From NCBI GenBank assembly GCA_002025645.1, contig CP018783.1, forward strand, positions 1,364,001 through 1,428,000: a stretch of DNA of 64,000 bases, in the 5' to 3' direction. Under the pieces are notes generated by a model. The model saw only the letters and a program-made list of their open reading frames with translations, made no database searches and was not told the DNA's origin. Numbering within the stretch: position 1 is the first letter of the stretch; each line of letters starts with the position of its first letter. The stretch comes from Curtobacterium pusillum (GTDB lineage: Bacteria > Actinomycetota > Actinomycetes > Actinomycetales > Microbacteriaceae). The position numbers were made by a program, and so were the translations under genes. Shown here one piece after another: positions 17,158 to 26,123 of the stretch.

Positions 17158-18477
17158 GTGAGCAACGAGGCATTCGACGACCGTTACGAACTGCGCGAGT
17201 TCGCGCCCGGCGCGGGCGACCAGGGCGCACCCGACGCCGAGACCGAGGCCTGGATGCAGGCCGTCGGACTCGGGTTCCACGAGACGCACCCCGGTGACGA
17301 GCACGCCGCGCGCATGGTCGAGCACTTCGTCGAGGACGGCAACACGTGGCTCGGCGCCTACGTGCGTCGCCCCGCGACCGGCTCCGTCGACGAGACCTGG
17401 CCGGCCGGCACGTTCGCGTGGTTCCGGAAGTCGCTCAGCTGGGGCGACGGATCGTCCATCGACACGCAGGCGATCTCCGCGGTCACGGTCCGACCGACCG
17501 AACGACGCCGAGGGATCCTCCGCAGCATGATGACGCACGCGCTCCAGCGCGGTGCCGCCGACGGCTACGCCATCGCGTCCCTCACCGCGTCGGAGGGCAC
17601 CATCTACCGCCGCTTCGGCTTCGGCAGCGCCATCCGCGAGCGCGCGGTCAGCGTCCGCCGCAACCGCGCGCTGCCGTTCCTCACGCCGACGACCGGCGTC
17701 GTCAGCGTCGTCACGCCCCAGTGGCTCGCGGGCGGGCCCGGCCGGGCCGTGTTCGACCGCTTCAACGCGCGCACCCCGGGTTCGATGGTCCGGAACGCCG
17801 GCACGTGGCCGGTCGTGTTCGGGCTCCTCGACCAGGAGGGCCAGAAGGCCAAGGACGTCCGGGCCGCCGTGCACCGCCCCGACGACTCCGACGAGGTCGA
17901 CGGCTACGTCACCTGGCGCGTCAAGGAGAGCCGCGACGGCGACACCGTGCTCGAGGTCGTCGACCTGGTCTACGCGACCGACGCCGCGTACCTGTCGCTG
18001 TGGGAGTTCCTGCTCTCGATCGACCTGAACGACGTCGTCAAGTACAACCGCTCGCGGCTGGACGACCCGATCGTGGCCGCGCTCGGCGACAACCGCGCGT
18101 ACGACGTCGACCACGAGGAAGACCACGTCTGGCTGCGGATCCTCGACGTGCCGGCGGTGCTCGCCTCACGGCCGTACGCCGTCGACGGTTCGCTGACGCT
18201 CGCCGTCACGGACGCGCTCGGGTTCACCACCGGCACGTACCGACTGGACGTCCTGGAGGCACGGGGCACCGTCACGAAGACCGCCGACGTCGCCGACGTG
18301 GCCGGCTCTGACGTCCAGCTCGACGTCGCAGAACTCGGTGCGTTGCTCCTCGGCTCGGTGTCGCCGGTCACGCTGGCGGCCGCCGGCCTGCTGCGCGCCG
18401 CAGACCCGGCTGCGCCGGGTCTGCTCCGCGCGATGCTCACCCCGCCGCGGACGCCGCACGGGATCACGTACTTCTGA
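17158..18477 (+). CDS. Eis-family N-acetyltransferase
   Basis: 439 residues, the length of Eis/YvaA-type multi-acetylating GNAT enzymes. N-terminal GNAT domain with acetyl-CoA loop around VTVRPTERRRGILRSMMTHAL (about 108-128) and SEGTIYRRFGFG, a second degenerate GNAT domain, a sterol-carrier-like C-terminal domain, and the conserved terminal carboxylate GITYF used as general base in Eis. Eis proteins acetylate aminoglycosides or lysines; the physiological substrate here is unknown. GTG 17158. The stop codon shares one base with the next start. Confidence 0.9.
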   Translation: MSNEAFDDRYELREFAPGAGDQGAPDAETEAWMQAVGLGFHETHPGDEHAARMVEHFVEDGNTWLGAYVRRPATGSVDETWPAGTFAWFRKSLSWGDGSSIDTQAISAVTVRPTERRRGILRSMMTHALQRGAADGYAIASLTASEGTIYRRFGFGSAIRERAVSVRRNRALPFLTPTTGVVSVVTPQWLAGGPGRAVFDRFNARTPGSMVRNAGTWPVVFGLLDQEGQKAKDVRAAVHRPDDSDEVDGYVTWRVKESRDGDTVLEVVDLVYATDAAYLSLWEFLLSIDLNDVVKYNRSRLDDPIVAALGDNRAYDVDHEEDHVWLRILDVPAVLASRPYAVDGSLTLAVTDALGFTTGTYRLDVLEARGTVTKTADVADVAGSDVQLDVAELGALLLGSVSPVTLAAAGLLRAADPAAPGLLRAMLTPPRTPHGITYF

Positions 18478-18803
18478 TGGACGTACAGGAGCTCAGCGAC
18501 GAGGTCGAAGAGGTCTCCGCGTTCTACGCCGAGCGGCACGGCATCGACCGGACGCCCGAATGGTTCGTGCTGAAGCTCGGCGAGGAGGTCGGCGAACTCA
18601 CGCAGGCCTTCCTCGCCCGGTCGGGCCAGGCGCGGCGCAAGGGACGGACCGATGCCGAGCTCGAACAGGGCTTCCGTGACGAGATCGCGGACGTCCTCGC
18701 CCAGGTGCTCCTCGTGGCGCGGCACTTCGACGTCCCGATCGACGACGCGATCCGCGAGAAGTGGTCGAAGTGGCACCCGGACCGGATGAACGCCGGATCA
18801 TGA
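18477..18803 (+). CDS. MazG-like nucleotide pyrophosphohydrolase
   Basis: 108 residues. All-alpha NTP-pyrophosphatase fold with the metal-binding EEVGELTQAF (35-44) and DEIADVLAQ (68-76) pairs that define MazG/iMazG proteins. Such enzymes hydrolyse non-canonical or excess NTPs. ATG 18477 overlaps the preceding stop (TGATG); the stop overlaps the following ATG (ATGA), so three genes are translationally coupled. Confidence 0.88.
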   Translation: MDVQELSDEVEEVSAFYAERHGIDRTPEWFVLKLGEEVGELTQAFLARSGQARRKGRTDAELEQGFRDEIADVLAQVLLVARHFDVPIDDAIREKWSKWHPDRMNAGS

Positions 18804-19282
18804 CCGACCTGACCCGGTCGGTGGGGCGGGCGCGGCAGGCGGTCGCCGTGCTCGCCAGCCCGACGCTGCGTGCCGCCGTGGTCGGCGACGCCGAACTCGA
18901 CGACCGGACCCGGACGGCGATCGCGGCGTTCGACTGGCTCGGCGACGACGGCCCGGACACGCCACTGCTCGGGCGCACGGCCCAGGACCTGCAGCGCCTG
19001 CAGGCACCCGCCGCGTTGCTCGAGTTCGACCGGATCGCACGGATGCCCGCACCGGACGACCAACGGCACCCCTTGTCACTGCGCATCGTGGGGCTGGTGT
19101 TCGAACGGCTCGGGGCGACCCGTCCGGTCCCCGAGCCGGTGCTCAACGCGGCGATCGCGATGTTCGCCGAGGACGTCGCGGTCGTGCGACGGGACGCTGT
19201 GGACCTCGGCGTGCTCGAGCGGACGGACGACGGCGCCGCCTACCGCTACGTCGGCCAGGACGGGTCGGGTGGTTCGGCGTAG
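18800..19282 (+). CDS. Hypothetical protein with DUF2087-like C-terminus
   Basis: 160 residues, soluble. The C-terminal part (VLNAAIAMFAEDVAVVRRDAVDLGVLER) matches the helix-strand pattern of DUF2087 proteins, which often follow helix-turn-helix domains in small regulators. The N-terminal half is helical and not recognised. ATG 18800 overlaps the MazG-like stop by 4 bp. Role unknown; coupling to MazG suggests nucleotide stress, as inference only. Confidence 0.72.
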   Translation: MTDLTRSVGRARQAVAVLASPTLRAAVVGDAELDDRTRTAIAAFDWLGDDGPDTPLLGRTAQDLQRLQAPAALLEFDRIARMPAPDDQRHPLSLRIVGLVFERLGATRPVPEPVLNAAIAMFAEDVAVVRRDAVDLGVLERTDDGAAYRYVGQDGSGGSA

Positions 19283-19292
19283 TCTCCGCGCC

Positions 19293-20279
19293 ATGAGCGA
19301 GGACGACGTGGTCGACTGGCTGCTCGACTCCGACCCGGCGATCCGCTGGCAGGTGGAGCGGGACATCGTCGGCGTGCCCGCGTCCACGTGGGAAGCCACC
19401 CGTGCGCGTGTCGCCACCGAGGGACTCGGCGCAGCACTCCTCGCCCACCAGGACCCGGACGGGCAGTGGGCGGGCGGTGCGTACTTCCCCGCGGACTTCG
19501 ACTTCGACGGTCCCGAGGCGAAGCAGCCCGGGCAGCCGTACACGGCGACGACCTGGTCGCTCAACGCCCTGCGCGACTGGGGCCTCGACGCCGCCGTGCT
19601 CGGGGACACCGCAGCACGGCTCGACGCGAACAGCCGGTGGGAGTACGAGCAGCTGCCGTACTGGGGCGGCGAGGTCGACTGCTGCATCAACGCGTTCACG
19701 CTCGCGAACGGCACCTGGCTCGGTGCGGACGTCGACGGCATCGCGGACTGGCTGCTCGAGCACCAGCAGCCGGACGGCGGCTGGAACTGCGGTTGGGTCG
19801 AGGGCTCGACGGTGTCCTCGTTCCACTCGACCCTCAACGTGCTGGACGGGTTGCTGCAGCACGAGCAACTCACGGGCGGTCGGCACCCGCGTGCGGAGGA
19901 GCTCCGGGACGCCCGACACCGCGGCGCGGAGTACCTGCTCGAACGGCGGCTGCTGCACCGGAAGTCCGACGGCGAGGTCGTCGGCCCCTGGGTGCACCGC
20001 TTCGCGTACCCGTTCCGGTGGATCTACACCGCGCTCCGGGCAACGGACCACCTGCGCGCGGCATCCCTGCACGACGGGACCCCGCCCGACCCGCGTGCTG
20101 CCGAGGCCGTCGAGGTGGTCCGCGCCGCGCGGAACCCGGACGGCACCTGGACGCAGGGCGAGCGGCCGGCCGGGCGGCAGTGGTTCGAGGTGGACGTCCC
20201 CGCGGGTGCGCCGTCGCGGTGGCTCACCCTCTCGGGCACCCGGGTCCTGCGGTGGTGGGACGGCGCACGCCCCGCGTGA
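19293..20279 (+). CDS. Prenyltransferase/squalene-cyclase-like alpha-toroid protein
   Basis: 328 residues. Repeats of the terpenoid-cyclase/prenyltransferase fold are visible as LLAHQDPDGQWAGGAYF, WLLEHQQPDGGWNCGWVEG and RAARNPDGTWTQGERP, each with the QW-type Gly/Trp core. The catalytic DxDD of squalene-hopene cyclase is not present, so a binding or peptide-processing role is more likely than cyclisation. ATG 19293 begins 10 bp after the upstream stop. Conserved in actinobacteria as an uncharacterised protein (recollection). Confidence 0.8.
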   Translation: MSEDDVVDWLLDSDPAIRWQVERDIVGVPASTWEATRARVATEGLGAALLAHQDPDGQWAGGAYFPADFDFDGPEAKQPGQPYTATTWSLNALRDWGLDAAVLGDTAARLDANSRWEYEQLPYWGGEVDCCINAFTLANGTWLGADVDGIADWLLEHQQPDGGWNCGWVEGSTVSSFHSTLNVLDGLLQHEQLTGGRHPRAEELRDARHRGAEYLLERRLLHRKSDGEVVGPWVHRFAYPFRWIYTALRATDHLRAASLHDGTPPDPRAAEAVEVVRAARNPDGTWTQGERPAGRQWFEVDVPAGAPSRWLTLSGTRVLRWWDGARPA

Positions 20280-20281
20280 CC

Positions 20282-20422
20282 CTCGCACCGTGCGAGCCGC
20301 GCCGAGCGCACTCGCGCCGCGCTGCCGCAGTGTGCGAGGTTCCGCGCAGTGTGGGACTCCGGCGGCCTCGCACACTGCGCGGCACCTCGCACCGAACGAA
20401 CCTCGACCTCGCACCGTGCGAG
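20282..20422. repeat. Convergent-junction repeat region, TGCGAGGTTCCG family
   Basis: The 180-bp gap between convergent genes holds two copies of the palindrome CTCGCACCGTGCGAG (20282-20296 and 20408-20422), the 17-mer CAGTGTGCGAGGTTCCG at 20328-20344 and its partner CCTCGCACACTGCG at 20366-20379 in reverse. The same 17-mer recurs at 39023-39039 in another convergent junction. Probably a bidirectional terminator or REP-like element. Confidence 0.65.
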
Positions 20423-20459
20423 GGAGGGGGGACGCAGGGATGAAGCACCGCGCACGCGC

Positions 20460-21458
20460 CTACGCGCGCCGGCGCACCCGCGGGTCGACGAACGCGTACA
20501 CGACGTCGACGATCACGTTCGCCGTCACGATCAGCAGCGCCGAGAACAGCGTGAAGCCGACGACCACCTGCAGGTCGAGCGTGTGCACCGCGTCGATCAG
20601 CAGCGCACCGAGGCCCTGCATCGAGAACACCTTCTCGGTGATGACCGCACCGCCGAGCAGCGACCCGAGGTCGAGCCCGAACAGCGTCACCACCGGCAGG
20701 ATCGCCGTCCGGAGCCCGTGGCGCACGACGACCTGGCGTTCGCGCAGGCCCTTCGCACGGGCGGTCCGGACGAAGTCCTGCGACATCGACTCGAGCATCT
20801 CGCCGCGGGTGAGCCGGGCGTAGATCGCCGCACTGATGAACGCGAGCACGCACCACGGCAGGATCAGGTGCGTCAACCACCCGACGGGGTCGTCACCGAA
20901 CGCGACGTACCCGCTGGTGGGCAGGATGCCGAGCACGAACCCGAACAGCAGGATGCCGAGCAGCCCGACGAGGTACGAGGGGGCGGACACGCCGGCGACG
21001 GCGACGGTCATCACGGCACGGTCGACGAAGGTCCCCCGGCGCAGGGCCGAGAGCGCTCCGCCCGCGACGCCCGCGACGAGCCACAGCACGGCCGCGCCGA
21101 CCGCGATCGAGGCCGTGACGGGCAGGCGGGACAGGATCAGGTTCGTGACGCTGTCGTGCAGCTGGAACGAGTACCCGAAGCACGGTGCGGCGCAGTGGAT
21201 GACGGAGGCTCCGGAGCCGAACGTCCGGCCGGTGAAGATCCCGGCGAGGTACGCCCCGAACTGGGCGAGCCACGGCTTGTCGGTGCCGAGGAACGCCTGG
21301 ACCTCCCGCAGCCGGTCGGGCGTGCAGGGCTTGTCGCAGATCGCCCGGGCGGGGTTCGTCGGCAGCAGCATGAACAGCGCGTAGGTGATCGCGGCGACGA
21401 CGAGCAGGACGACCGCGGCACCGAGGACGCGGATGGCGATGAAGCGGAACGTGCTCAT
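20460..21458 (-). CDS. Peptide/nickel ABC transporter permease, DppB type
   Basis: 332 residues, six transmembrane helices. N-terminal FIAIRVLGAAVVLLVVAAITYALFMLLP matches DppB/OppB; the cytoplasmic EAA-like loop is ARAKGLRERQVVVRHGLRTAILPV (about 246-269). An insertion between helices 1 and 2 carries two cysteine pairs (ICDKPC and HCAAPC), typical of the actinobacterial subgroup. ATG 21458 overlaps the DppC-like stop by 4 bp. Last gene of the operon 25742-20460. Confidence 0.93.
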   Translation of the reverse strand: MSTFRFIAIRVLGAAVVLLVVAAITYALFMLLPTNPARAICDKPCTPDRLREVQAFLGTDKPWLAQFGAYLAGIFTGRTFGSGASVIHCAAPCFGYSFQLHDSVTNLILSRLPVTASIAVGAAVLWLVAGVAGGALSALRRGTFVDRAVMTVAVAGVSAPSYLVGLLGILLFGFVLGILPTSGYVAFGDDPVGWLTHLILPWCVLAFISAAIYARLTRGEMLESMSQDFVRTARAKGLRERQVVVRHGLRTAILPVVTLFGLDLGSLLGGAVITEKVFSMQGLGALLIDAVHTLDLQVVVGFTLFSALLIVTANVIVDVVYAFVDPRVRRRA

Positions 21459-22393
21459 CGTGCACCTCCACGGGGGTCGAGGGCATCGCGGAGCGCATCG
21501 CCGAGCACGTTGAAGGCCAGGGTGATCAGGAACAGCGCGAGACCGGGGAACACGAGGTACATCGGGTCGGTCTGCACCCACCCGATCGCGTCGCCGATGC
21601 TCCGACCCCAGGACGGTGTCGGCGGGGTCACGCCGACGGCGAGGAACGACAGGGCGGCCTCGGCACCGATCATCGAGGGGATGGAGATCGTCGCGTAGAC
21701 GGTGATCGTCGCCGCGAGGTTCGGCAGCAGCTGGGTCCGGATGACGTGCCAGCGGCCGGCGCCCATCGCGGTCGACGCGACGACGTAGTTCCGGCTCACG
21801 AGCGACAGGGTCTGACCGCGGACGACACGGGCGACGGACGGCCAGCCGAAGAAGCCGATGACGAGGACGACGAGCACGGGCTTCGGGAAGGACGTCGGCA
21901 CGATCGCGGTGAGCGCGATCATGAACACGAGCGACGGGAACCCGAAGATGACGTCGACGACGCGGGAGAGCACTCGGTCGTACCAGCCGCCGAAGAACCC
22001 GGTCGTGACGCCGACGAGCACGCCGATCACGATCGAGACGACGGTCGCGGCGAGGCCGATGCCGAGCGAGGTCCGCGCGCCGTACGTCACGATGGCGAAC
22101 AGGTCGCGCCCGGTGAGCGGCTCGACGCCGAACCAGTGCTCGCCGCTGATCCCACCGCCCACGCCCTTCGGCGCACCGAACGAGTTCAACGCGTCGATGT
22201 GGTAGCCGTACGGGTCCTGACCGGTGATCGCGGCGATGAGCGGCGCGGCGATCGCCACGACGACGAACACGACGATGACGACCGCGGACGCCACGGCCCA
22301 GCGGTCCTGCCGGACCCGGCGCACGACGGCGCGGAACCCGGTGCTGCGGTTCCCGGTGGCCGCGACCGGACGGTCGACGACGTTGGCGGTCAC
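21455..22393 (-). CDS. Peptide/nickel ABC transporter permease, DppC type
   Basis: 312 residues. N-terminal helix WAVASAVVIVVFVVVAIAAPLIAAI, periplasmic HWFGVEPLTGRDLFAIVTYGARTSL and EAA loop ASTAMGAGRWHVIRTQLLPN are all DppC/OppC hallmarks. GTG 22393 is selected because it gives the usual short cytoplasmic tail and overlaps the ATPase stop (GTGA). Pairs with the DppB-like subunit. Confidence 0.93.
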   Translation of the reverse strand: MTANVVDRPVAATGNRSTGFRAVVRRVRQDRWAVASAVVIVVFVVVAIAAPLIAAITGQDPYGYHIDALNSFGAPKGVGGGISGEHWFGVEPLTGRDLFAIVTYGARTSLGIGLAATVVSIVIGVLVGVTTGFFGGWYDRVLSRVVDVIFGFPSLVFMIALTAIVPTSFPKPVLVVLVIGFFGWPSVARVVRGQTLSLVSRNYVVASTAMGAGRWHVIRTQLLPNLAATITVYATISIPSMIGAEAALSFLAVGVTPPTPSWGRSIGDAIGWVQTDPMYLVFPGLALFLITLAFNVLGDALRDALDPRGGAR

Positions 22394-24078
22394 GAGGCCA
22401 CCCCTTCCCACGCACGCCAGGCCTCGCGGCGGGCGGCCTGTCGCACGGGGTCGGCGACGGGCGCTGCCGCGAGGAGCATGCGCGTGTAGTCCTGCTGCGG
22501 GTCGTCGAGCACCGCGTCGGTCGTGCCGCGTTCGACCACTCGGCCGTCGTGGAGCACGACGACCTCGTCGGCGAGCTGCCGGACGACGGCGAGGTCGTGG
22601 CTGATCAGCAGCATGCCGAACCCGAAGTCCTGCTGCAGGTCGGACAGCAGGTCGAGCACGGCCGCCTGCACGGTGACGTCGAGGGCCGAGGTCGGCTCGT
22701 CGGCGATCACGAGGGCGGGCCGGAGCGCGAGTGCCCGTGCGACCGCGACGCGCTGTCGCTGGCCACCGGAGAGCTGGTGCGGGAACCGCTCGGCCCACGA
22801 CGGGTCGAGCTGCACCGCGACGAGCAGTTCACGGACCCGTTCGGCACGGTCGGCCGCCGAGGCCGTGCCGTGCACGAGGAGCGGCTCGGCGATGCTCCAC
22901 CCGATCGTCTGGCGCGGGTTGAGCGAGGACGCCGGGTCCTGGAAGACGATGCCGACGCGGCTGCGGAGCTCCCGCAGCCGTCCGCCCCGAGCCGTGCGGA
23001 GGTCACTGCCGTCCACCTCGACCGAGCCGGCCACGACCGGTACCAGGCCGGCGAGCGCCCGCCCGATGGTCGACTTGCCGGAGCCGGACTCCCCCACGAG
23101 GCCGAGGGTCTCGCCGGCGCGGAGTTCGAGGTCGATGCCGGACACTACGGGCTCGCCACGGCGTGCGTAGCGCACGTCGACGTCGCGCAGCTGCGCGACG
23201 AGCGGCCTGGAGGGGCGACCCGCGTCGACGACGTCGGCCTGCGCCGTGGAGGTGCCAGCCTCGACGTCCGCGGCCGGTCCGCGCAGGCCGGCCCGCGCCT
23301 CCAGGCTGGGCACCGCGTCGAGGAGCGCACGGGTGTACTCGGCGGTCGGGTGCGCGAAGACCTCGGCGACCGTCCCCTGCTCGACCGGGTCGCCCCGGCG
23401 CATCACGAGGAGTTCGTCGGCGACGTCCGCCACCACGCCCATGTCGTGCGTGATGAGCAGCACCGCGAGGTCCCGTTCGCGCCCGAGCGTGCGGAGCAGG
23501 TCGAGGATCCCCGCCTGCACCGTGACGTCGAGTGCCGTCGTCGGTTCGTCCGCGATGAGCGCCACCGGGTCGCCCGCGAGCGCCATCGCGATCATCGCCC
23601 GCTGCAGCTGGCCGCCGGACAGTTCGTGCGGGTAGGCCTTCCGGATCCGCTGCGGGTCGGTCAGCCCGGCGGCACGCAGCAGCTCGTCGATGCGCGCGGA
23701 CACCCCGGCACGGTCGAGCTCTGTCGGGTGCCCCGTGACCGCCTCGGCGATCTGCGTCCCGATCGAGAGCACGGGCGTGAAGGAGTTCATCGGCTCCTGG
23801 AACACGACGCCGATGCCCGCGCCACGGACCGCGCGAAGCTGGTCGTCCGTCGCGCCGACCAGCTCGCTGCCGCGGAACCGGATGCTGCCGGTGACCCGGG
23901 CCTCCGGCGGGAGCAGGCCGAGCACGCTCATCGCGCTGACGGACTTGCCCGAGCCGGACTCGCCCACCAGGGCGAGCACCCGGCCGGGCGTCAGGGTGAA
24001 GGAGACGTCACGGACGACGGGCTCCGCGTCGCCGAACGCGACGCGGAGCCCCTCGACCTCGAGCAGCGGTGAACTCAC
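22390..24078 (-). CDS. Fused DppD-DppF peptide ABC transporter ATPase
   Basis: 562 residues with two complete nucleotide-binding domains. Domain 1: Walker A GESGSGKS (about 37-44), signature LSGGQLQR, Walker B ALIADEPTTALD. Domain 2: GESGSGKS (about 329-336), LSGGQRQR, LVIADEPTSALD. The joining linker (about 255-300, LEARAGLRGPAADVEAGTST) is low-complexity, and its coding DNA is flanked by inverted CCTGGAGG-type repeat arms near 23206 and 23300. Single fused ATPases of this kind are common in actinobacteria. ATG 24078 overlaps the binding-protein stop by 4 bp. Confidence 0.93.
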   Translation of the reverse strand: MSSPLLEVEGLRVAFGDAEPVVRDVSFTLTPGRVLALVGESGSGKSVSAMSVLGLLPPEARVTGSIRFRGSELVGATDDQLRAVRGAGIGVVFQEPMNSFTPVLSIGTQIAEAVTGHPTELDRAGVSARIDELLRAAGLTDPQRIRKAYPHELSGGQLQRAMIAMALAGDPVALIADEPTTALDVTVQAGILDLLRTLGRERDLAVLLITHDMGVVADVADELLVMRRGDPVEQGTVAEVFAHPTAEYTRALLDAVPSLEARAGLRGPAADVEAGTSTAQADVVDAGRPSRPLVAQLRDVDVRYARRGEPVVSGIDLELRAGETLGLVGESGSGKSTIGRALAGLVPVVAGSVEVDGSDLRTARGGRLRELRSRVGIVFQDPASSLNPRQTIGWSIAEPLLVHGTASAADRAERVRELLVAVQLDPSWAERFPHQLSGGQRQRVAVARALALRPALVIADEPTSALDVTVQAAVLDLLSDLQQDFGFGMLLISHDLAVVRQLADEVVVLHDGRVVERGTTDAVLDDPQQDYTRMLLAAAPVADPVRQAARREAWRAWEGVAS

Positions 24079-25742
24079 TTCGCGAGCGAGACCTTGAGGT
24101 AGTTCGGGTACGCCGGGAAGTCCGCGATCTGGAAGTTCTGCACGTTGGAGCCGGCGAGGAAGGACTGCTTCGCGTAGGTCAGCGGCACGATCGGGGCGTC
24201 GCCCATGATCTTCTTGTCGGCCTCGGCCCAGAGCTTCTGCGCGTCCTTCTGGTCGACGGTCGCGCTGGCCTCCTTGATGAGGGCGTCCACCTCGGGGTTG
24301 CTGTACTTCGAGACGTTGTAGCCACCACCACCGATCTGCGACGAGTCGTAGAGCGGCTGGATGTTGGCGTTCGCGCTCGGGAAGTCCGGCTGCCAGCTGA
24401 AGAGCGCCAGGTCGAAGTCCGTGCCGTCGGTCGTCGCGGTGTAGAACGAGTCCGAGTCGAGCGGCTTCAGCGTGACGGTGATGCCGGCGCGCTTCAGGCC
24501 GGCCTGCAGGGCCTGCGACTGAGCGAGGCTCGACGGGTCGTTCTGCGTGGCGAGGGTCAGCTTGAGGTCGGAGACGCCCGCCTCCTGCAGGAGCTTCTTC
24601 GCCTTCGCGACGTCGCCGGACGCACCCGGCTTGTACAGGTCGTAGTCCTGACGACCGGCGATGCCGGGCGTGATCAGCGTCGTGGCGTACGAGCCGGCGA
24701 GCGCACCACCGGCGGCGATCCGGTACGACTTCTTGTCGACGGCGTACTGCAGGGCCTGGCGGACCTTGAGCTCCTTGAGCGAGCCCTTCTGCGTGTTGAT
24801 CGCCATGTACGTGATGGGGCCGGCCTTCGACGTGGCGAGGCGATCCTGCGCGGACGGGTTCGAGCGGACCTGGTTCAGCTCGGCGGCACCGAGGTACGTG
24901 GCGCCGAAGGAGTCCTTCGCGTCACCGTTGTCGGCGATGAGCGTCTGGGTGACCGTCGACGGGTCCTGGCTCTCCTTGAACACGACCTTCGACGGACCGG
25001 CGGTGCGGACGTCGTCGGTCTTCGCGCTCCACTCCTTGTTCCGGACGAGCGTGATCTGCGAGCCCTGCGTGTTCGACTGCACTTCGTAGGGGCCGGAGGC
25101 GACGGGCTTGGCGTCGTAGGCGCCGGTGTCGGTGCCCTCGCCGTCGGGGACCGGGGCGAACGCCGGCATCGACACGAGCCACGGCCAGTCACCGTAGGCC
25201 GCGTTGAGCTTGAAGACGATGGTGGAGTCGTCCGGCGTCTCGATGCTGTCGAGCGTCTTGCCGTCGAACGGGCCCTTGTAGGTGTCACCGCCGACGAGGA
25301 GTGACTTGTGGTAGCTCAGGCCACCGGTGAGGGTCGGCGCGAACGAGCGCTCGATGCCCCACTTGATGTCCTTCGTGGTGATCGCCGTGCCGTCCTGGAA
25401 CTTCAGCCCCTTCTTGAGGTGGTAGGTCCAGGTCTTGCCGCCGTCGCTCGAGTCGCCGGTGTTCGTCGCGAGGTCCGGGACGACCTTGGCCGTCTTGCCG
25501 GGCTCGACGTCCCACGCGGTCAGGCGACGCAGCACCAGGCCGAGTGTCGTGATGTTGAGGTTCTGGCTGGTGGCCGGGTCCAGGTGGACCGCGGTCGCCG
25601 TCGTCAGGATGTTGAGCGTGCCGCCCTTGGACGTTCCGCCAGAGGCGTCGTCCGAGGCACCCCCGCCCGAGCAGCCGGTGAGGACTAGGGCTGCAGCTGC
25701 GGCGACCGCAGCGGTGATGGTCAGGCGGTTCGGGCGTCTCAT
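24075..25742 (-). CDS. Peptide-type ABC transporter substrate-binding lipoprotein
   Basis: 555 residues, SBP family 5. Signal peptide with lipobox LTGC, lipid-anchored Cys24. Family motifs: GGTLNILTTATAVHLDPATSQN near the N-terminus and WTYHLKKGLKFQDGTAITTKDIKWGIERSF (about 105-135). Family 5 proteins bind peptides, nickel, glutathione or oligosaccharides, so the ligand is open. ATG 25742 has GAGGAG upstream. First gene of a four-gene operon with DppDF-, DppC- and DppB-like subunits, all with 4-bp overlaps. Confidence 0.93.
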   Translation of the reverse strand: MRRPNRLTITAAVAAAAALVLTGCSGGGASDDASGGTSKGGTLNILTTATAVHLDPATSQNLNITTLGLVLRRLTAWDVEPGKTAKVVPDLATNTGDSSDGGKTWTYHLKKGLKFQDGTAITTKDIKWGIERSFAPTLTGGLSYHKSLLVGGDTYKGPFDGKTLDSIETPDDSTIVFKLNAAYGDWPWLVSMPAFAPVPDGEGTDTGAYDAKPVASGPYEVQSNTQGSQITLVRNKEWSAKTDDVRTAGPSKVVFKESQDPSTVTQTLIADNGDAKDSFGATYLGAAELNQVRSNPSAQDRLATSKAGPITYMAINTQKGSLKELKVRQALQYAVDKKSYRIAAGGALAGSYATTLITPGIAGRQDYDLYKPGASGDVAKAKKLLQEAGVSDLKLTLATQNDPSSLAQSQALQAGLKRAGITVTLKPLDSDSFYTATTDGTDFDLALFSWQPDFPSANANIQPLYDSSQIGGGGYNVSKYSNPEVDALIKEASATVDQKDAQKLWAEADKKIMGDAPIVPLTYAKQSFLAGSNVQNFQIADFPAYPNYLKVSLAK

Positions 25743-25914
25743 GACGGTGGTGCTCCTCGTGGGGAAGTGGTGGTGCGCAGCCGTGGGGTGGCCACGACGT
25801 GTCGCCGTGCTCCGGAGCCCGCGCGGGCTCCGGGTGTCGGGGCGTCGGGCTGTCGGGGCGTCGTCCATCCTGACACCGCGATCGGACGGTGTCCGAATCC
25901 CGGGCACGGCCGAC

Positions 25915-25948
25915 GTCGCACGGCGTAACGGTCCAATCGCCGTGCGAC
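25915..25948. promoter_or_regulatory. Inverted repeat upstream of the peptide importer
   Basis: Perfect 11-bp arms GTCGCACGGCG (25915-25925) and CGCCGTGCGAC (25938-25948) around a 12-nt centre, 173 bp before the binding-protein start. Could be a regulator site or a leader hairpin. The remaining 25743-26123 gap has no gene. Confidence 0.45.
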
Positions 25949-26060
25949 CACGGTCTATTCCCGATGCGTCGTCCTGCGTGCAGCCGACCGGGGAAGATCC
26001 GCCTCGGGCATCACCGATCGAACCACTGCGCAACCAGGGCCGCGCGGTCTTCTGAGCGAG

Positions 26061-26108
26061 TGACCGTCCTGGTTCGCGATCCCCGGGGACCGCGAGCCAG
26101 GACGGTCA
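26061..26108 (-). terminator. Hairpin downstream of the Gln-rich protein gene
   Basis: Arms 26061-26078 and 26091-26108 pair over 18 bp with one mismatch; the 12-nt loop contains TCCCCGGGGA. It begins 16 bp after the stop of the minus-strand gene, without a T-run. Confidence 0.65.
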
Positions 26109-26123
26109 CCACTCACCACCCGA

